This document shows, piece by piece, positions 59,856-64,000 of a DNA stretch of 64,000 nucleotides. The stretch is from Cloeon dipterum (taxonomy: Eukaryota; Arthropoda; Insecta; Ephemeroptera; Baetidae): the NCBI RefSeq assembly GCF_949628265.1, contig NC_088789.1, forward strand, positions 13,136,886-13,200,885, written 5' to 3'. A model generated the notes under the pieces. It was given only the letters and a program-made list of their open reading frames with translations, was not told the DNA's origin and ran no database searches. Position 1 is the first letter of the stretch. Every line of letters begins with the position of its first letter. The translations under genes were made by a program, and so were the position numbers.

Positions 59856-61110
59856 ACCGGGACCAGGACAAACTCATCCCTTAGGACTCCGTTGAAGCCA
59901 AAATTTATCTAAGTAGCAGGGTAAATTTTTGAGAAAAAAGGCTGCAAAGTTAGCATGCTTCTCAAATAGCGAGGACTGTCTCCTATTTTATTTCACAGCA
60001 AATAATTTCCCCAAAAGGTTTCAGTCACTGTTGGACAGATCTCGATGAGAAGAATCGAAACCTGCCAAAAAAATATGGTCAAGTGCTGTAAATTTTGGAG
60101 AAAAATTGAACTTTTACTGTAGCAAGTTCCCTTTTTGACTATTGCAAATTGTTTATCGATCAACTGCTAAATGCATCCAACAATTCAAATAATTTTCAAT
60201 TGTCGCCCTATATCAACCCACTTTAACTGGTCGAATGATATCCTTGCCTTTTAATCAGCCTGCTGTCGGTTTTATTACATTTTACCCGAAAGGTCAGCCC
60301 ATGAGACCCATAACACTGTACTTCAGGGCACCATCTCTGCGACATGCAGTGTTGAAATCAAATAGATATTGATTCGAGCCTGCGGCATAGAGTCCGTTGA
60401 TAATGGGAAAAAATGGTGTTTCTGGATAATTCATGAGGGCAGCGCGGCCGTCATCTCGTCATGTGATAATGCTGCGCCATCCCGCCCGCCGCCTCCAGCT
60501 CTCGGGACAGTGATAAATTGGCAATCAATATTGCCTACCAGTCCACTTATTGTGCGTGCGGTTATGCTTTTTTATTCGTGGCGAGCGTCTCTCATTTTGC
60601 ATACTCTTCGATCCATTTCTTTTTTGGGCCGCGCACGTGTGACTAGACGCCCTTGTTTTGGCATCGTCTGGCTCTTGAGTTCTTGGGATATACGACTCTG
60701 AGATTTTATCTGGCGAAGGCATTGACTTTTGACAACATGGGTCAGACAACGTATATTTTTTTATGTATTAATTGATGCATTTTTGAACCGAGATTATTTT
60801 AACGAGTTCATTCAGAAAAGATTAATGACTCACTTCTTCAAGCGAGGACTCTGTGTTTTGTGTAGGTTTAGTCTTAAATCATACTGCAAGCAAAATTAAA
60901 TTCCGCTGAGCAGTTAAGAGTCCAGAGAGTATAATTTATGCCATGGCACGGCACTGGCCAACGTATTAATTGCAAAGCTAGCAGAATGACGGTCGGCACC
61001 TCTAATTCGATTTCCACTTGTCTGCGGTCCTTTTGTCTTGCTTTGCAAACGTGCCATTCAAGCAAAGGGCCAGGCAAACCATTAAGCAGTGCTTTTCGTG
61101 TGTTGGCAGG

Positions 61111-63063
61111 ATGTGGGAGTGGGCGTACGTCGGAATCAACGCTTCAGTCCCTGGGGATGGAGGGCCCGAGTGTGCAGCTTACCTCAGCAAAAGGGTCATT
61201 TGGGTGAGTGTGTATTGTTAACTTTTGCCAACGAATGCTATTGTTGAATCACTCGTCTGCAATGGAAGCAATTTAATTCAACCCAATGGGAACAAATGGT
61301 CGTCCTAAAAATCAATTTTATCGATTTTCACCAAAACTTTCAAATTTTATGGAGTTTTAGGAATGCTAATTTCGTGCTTATCGTGTTTTCATTGCTTTTT
61401 TGTCATGACTCCGTATGGCTCTTAATTTCAAATTTCAATTTCATTTTCCTATTCATGATTTAATCAAATCCAACAATGGCTCTGGTCTAGTTTGAAATTT
61501 GGGCTTGATTATGTTTCTTGTAACTAAAAAATTAAAAACCTTGTGGAGTTTAAAAGGTTTTAAAATTACAAAGTTAAGTGAGATTACAAAACCAAAATAT
61601 TATTGCATGCAAAATTATTGATATTGTTTTGTCAAATCTCACTGTGTCATCACGTCTTTGCATTTTGACTATCAGATCGAGACAGTTTACACAAGTGTCA
61701 TCGCGTCGCTGCTAATCGCGTGGGGTTGGCGACGGCTCACCTTCTACCAACCGCCCGACTACAAAGTGCCCACGCCGCACCGTCCAATCTACTCGCAACA
61801 GCAGCTGCAAACCAGAACCTACCTCTTGCTGCTCTACAGCTTCATTTGGGGCGTCGAGGTGGGCTTCAAGTTTGCCTCCCAAACTGTCTTGTACCTCCTA
61901 AATCCATGTCACATCGTCACACTGATTCAGGTTTGTAACGAATTTTAATTTTTGATTCTACAATTAAAATCTTTTTTGTTTAGAGGTAGCGAGCTAATTA
62001 AACTAATTAACTGTTTAAAGAGTTTAAATTTACGTCTAATTAATATTATTAATTCAAATCGACGTTTTAGCTCTAAATGATATGTTAACTTTAATATATA
62101 TTGGTCAATAAGCAATCTAATTATGTGTGTTAATTAGTTGTACCTTTTGGCTGCACCTCCCAGTAAAACTGCGAGTGGTTGGTTCCGCCTGCATCTTAAC
62201 TACCTAAACGGTGCAATCCTGGCTTTTGTTTTCCCAGTCACAGACTCGAGACAGGTAAAACCCATCAGCAGCCTTTTTTTATTAGCTGACGACGGTTATT
62301 ACTTCATTTCGACTTGCAGCTACCTTTTGAGACTGTCACATACTGGTTACAACACTCAATGATGCTCATTGTACCTGCATATCTCATCAAAATCAAAGGT
62401 ACAGGGCAAAGTTGATTATGATCTGAAAGTGCAAATTTCGATTGAATGAAATATAGAAACGCCCTTTTTTCTATCGATCTATGCAACCTGTTTGGCGTGC
62501 GTGTCGAGCAGGTTGCGGCCCTCAGCAAATTGCCGCTGATAACTGGTGACTTTTCCCATTGCAGGTGTTTACACAGTTGAGTCTGCTCGTGATTTTAGTT
62601 GGAACGCCTTGGCTTATGGATTCATCCTTCTGTACCACTTCCTTGTACTCAGTTTTGTAGGAAGGGTAATTTTTCAACAAAAAAAATATATATTTTTAAA
62701 TATTTCCACCTAAAATTTAATAATTTCAGCCGTTTGAAGTTAACTTGAACCACATGCTGTGCCCTCTTCCTGCGGACCCGTTCAACGGCCAGTGGTACAG
62801 GTCGGCCGCGGTGATTCACGAAGCTCTCCTATGTCCACTGTGCAGCAAGATGATGTGCCTTTTCCAGGGCTTCATTAACAAGGTAAGATGGACAAATTCT
62901 TTACTTGGTGCGACATTCATTAAACTCAACCAAATGTCAGGGAGATTCCTACGAAATTGCCTGTGCCAAAGACGAGAATCAAACATCGGACAAGACTTCT
63001 CTCCACGGAGGGGCGAAGGAGGAAAACGGTTCAGCGATGACCGGCCACCCTCACGCGGAGTAA
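61111..63063 (+). CDS. TMEM164: TMEM164 orthologue, 7 coding exons, 306 aa
   Basis: Multi-pass membrane protein. Vertebrate TMEM164 has been described as an acyltransferase making arachidonoyl ether-phosphatidylethanolamines. Exons: 61111-61203, 61676-61930, 62138-62254, 62320-62398, 62565-62665, 62730-62882, 62941-63063, all GT-AG and in phase. Length is close to the vertebrate protein. Conserved blocks: GNGG-like GDGGPECAAYLS at the N-terminus; GVEVGFKFAS..V.YLLNPCH (about 90-112), whose NPCH carries the conserved cysteine and histidine; LNGAILAFVFPV; LPFE..TYW.QH; and EVNLNHMLCP.P.DPF.G.WYR. The ATG lies two bases after an acceptor AG, so at least one non-coding 5' exon exists upstream. 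The last exon encodes a hydrophilic tail that differs from vertebrates. Confidence 0.93.
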
Positions 63064-64000
63064 TTTGCAAAAGCCCCTAGCTGTGGCTCATATATGATCT
63101 CACTCTGGCAGAGAAAACGCTCACATGAACGACTTGCCACAGCTATTCACTCGAGTAATTTAAATTTGACTGCTAAATCAGTAACTTTGTAGAAGGCCTT
63201 AAGCGAAGTCTGTAATGGATCTTGTTAAAGTTTTGATCAGAGAGAGTGGGTTTTAAGGATTGCAGAGGGTTAAAATATTGCGTGTATTTTAAAAGTTGTC
63301 ATTGTTAGATGATTCTATAATCGGATTACGACAAATTGAAATGAATCGACACTCATCCACGGTTGTGACAGAGCAAATAGATAGAAGTGTGTGTTTCTGG
63401 ACAGATGTGTCATTTCTAAGAGAACGGCTAATTATATGAAATGTTGTGAATTATATAGAAACATTTCTTGATTTGTATCAAATCAAGATCAAAAGAGCAT
63501 TGTTTAGAAAAGAGTGTGTTGTTATCAATTTATACAATTTGTGGCCTCTTAAACAGACATTTATTGTGATAGGCTTGCGATTGTGCGGGGAGTGAAATTG
63601 GCTACAAATCCATTTGAAATGTTGAGCTACTTAAAGGTTTTGTGGTGACAATGATGTGAGTATGGTCTAACGGCTTGATTTTAATATAAATGAATGCTGT
63701 GTCCAAAATACTGTATAATAATTAAATAATAAACGTTTAGGGAAATATAAACTCAATATAGCCGAGAGAATTGCCAGAAAAATATTTAAACTTGATTTTT
63801 ATCAGAAATGCAATAATTTACAAGCTATACCAAGCATGTGTGGGTGAACAAAATAAAAATTTAACTGTCAATACTACTTAGTAAAGCTCCTCTCGGAAAA
63901 AGAGCTTGGAAAAAATGTTTAGAAGACTAAGGAATCTGAGTTGAAAGAGTTTCATGCTAGCCTGAAAATTCCGTCAAGATCTGGTCAAGAATGTGTTATA
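63064..64000. other. TMEM164 3' UTR and downstream sequence
   Basis: AT-rich with no exon seen. AATAAA at 63728-63733 and again at 63852-63857 are possible poly(A) signals for TMEM164. Confidence 0.45.
63728..63733 (+). other. Candidate poly(A) signal of TMEM164
   Basis: AATAAA about 665 bases after the stop codon; an alternative is at 63852. Confidence 0.35.

Larger units (their letters stand above)
53276..61110. other. Intergenic / long 5' region between GPCR and TMEM164
   Basis: No coding exon supported. GC-rich blocks lie at about 54.9-56.3, 56.75-57.3 and 58.4-58.85 kb, with AT-rich DNA elsewhere. It should hold the GPCR promoter and, if the 55-kb block is the first exon, the TMEM164 promoter and first intron. 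Confidence 0.45.

Overview
This window is nuclear DNA of an arthropod, most likely an insect. The evidence is spliceosomal genes with GT-AG introns, many only 50-150 bases long, AATAAA poly(A) signals, a Ty3/Gypsy element of the CsRn1 type, a decayed LINE, several short inverted-repeat elements, and very abundant (GA)n/(CT)n microsatellites. I do not name a species. Nothing bacterial, phage-like or CRISPR-like is present.

Layout. Two tetraspanin genes lie in tandem on the + strand (1.5-4.6 kb). From 4.6 to 34.5 kb is a gene-poor stretch where AT-rich DNA alternates with GC-richer islands. It carries long GA/CT tracts, small foldback elements, a dead LINE fragment (17.8-18.6 kb) and one intact, very young LTR retrotransposon (22.3-27.1 kb). 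On the - strand there follow a small PARP with a tankyrase-type catalytic domain (34.6-35.7 kb, possible 5' exon at 36.2 kb), a 17-exon TTC14 orthologue (39.1-44.9 kb) and a 24-exon adhesion-type GPCR (47.0-53.3 kb). On the + strand a TMEM164 orthologue is at 61.1-63.1 kb; its first, non-coding exon may lie in a GC-rich block near 55 kb, which would make it divergent from the GPCR.

The host genes do not form an obvious pathway. The predicted products are two tetraspanins, an ADP-ribosyltransferase, an S1/TPR/RS-rich protein with likely RNA-related function, a cell-surface receptor and a lipid-acyltransferase-like membrane protein. All exon coordinates were worked out by hand from splice signals, reading phase and family similarity. 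Two junctions do not close in phase: an apparent one-base deletion in TTC14 exon 2, and GPCR exons 11/12. They are flagged as possible sequence errors or real lesions.

The most notable items are the solo tankyrase-like PARP, a pair of TA-flanked palindromic elements in inverted orientation in its 5' region, the recent LTR element whose ends are not TG..CA, and an adhesion GPCR with a mucin-like Thr repeat and an unrecognised Cys-rich N-terminus.
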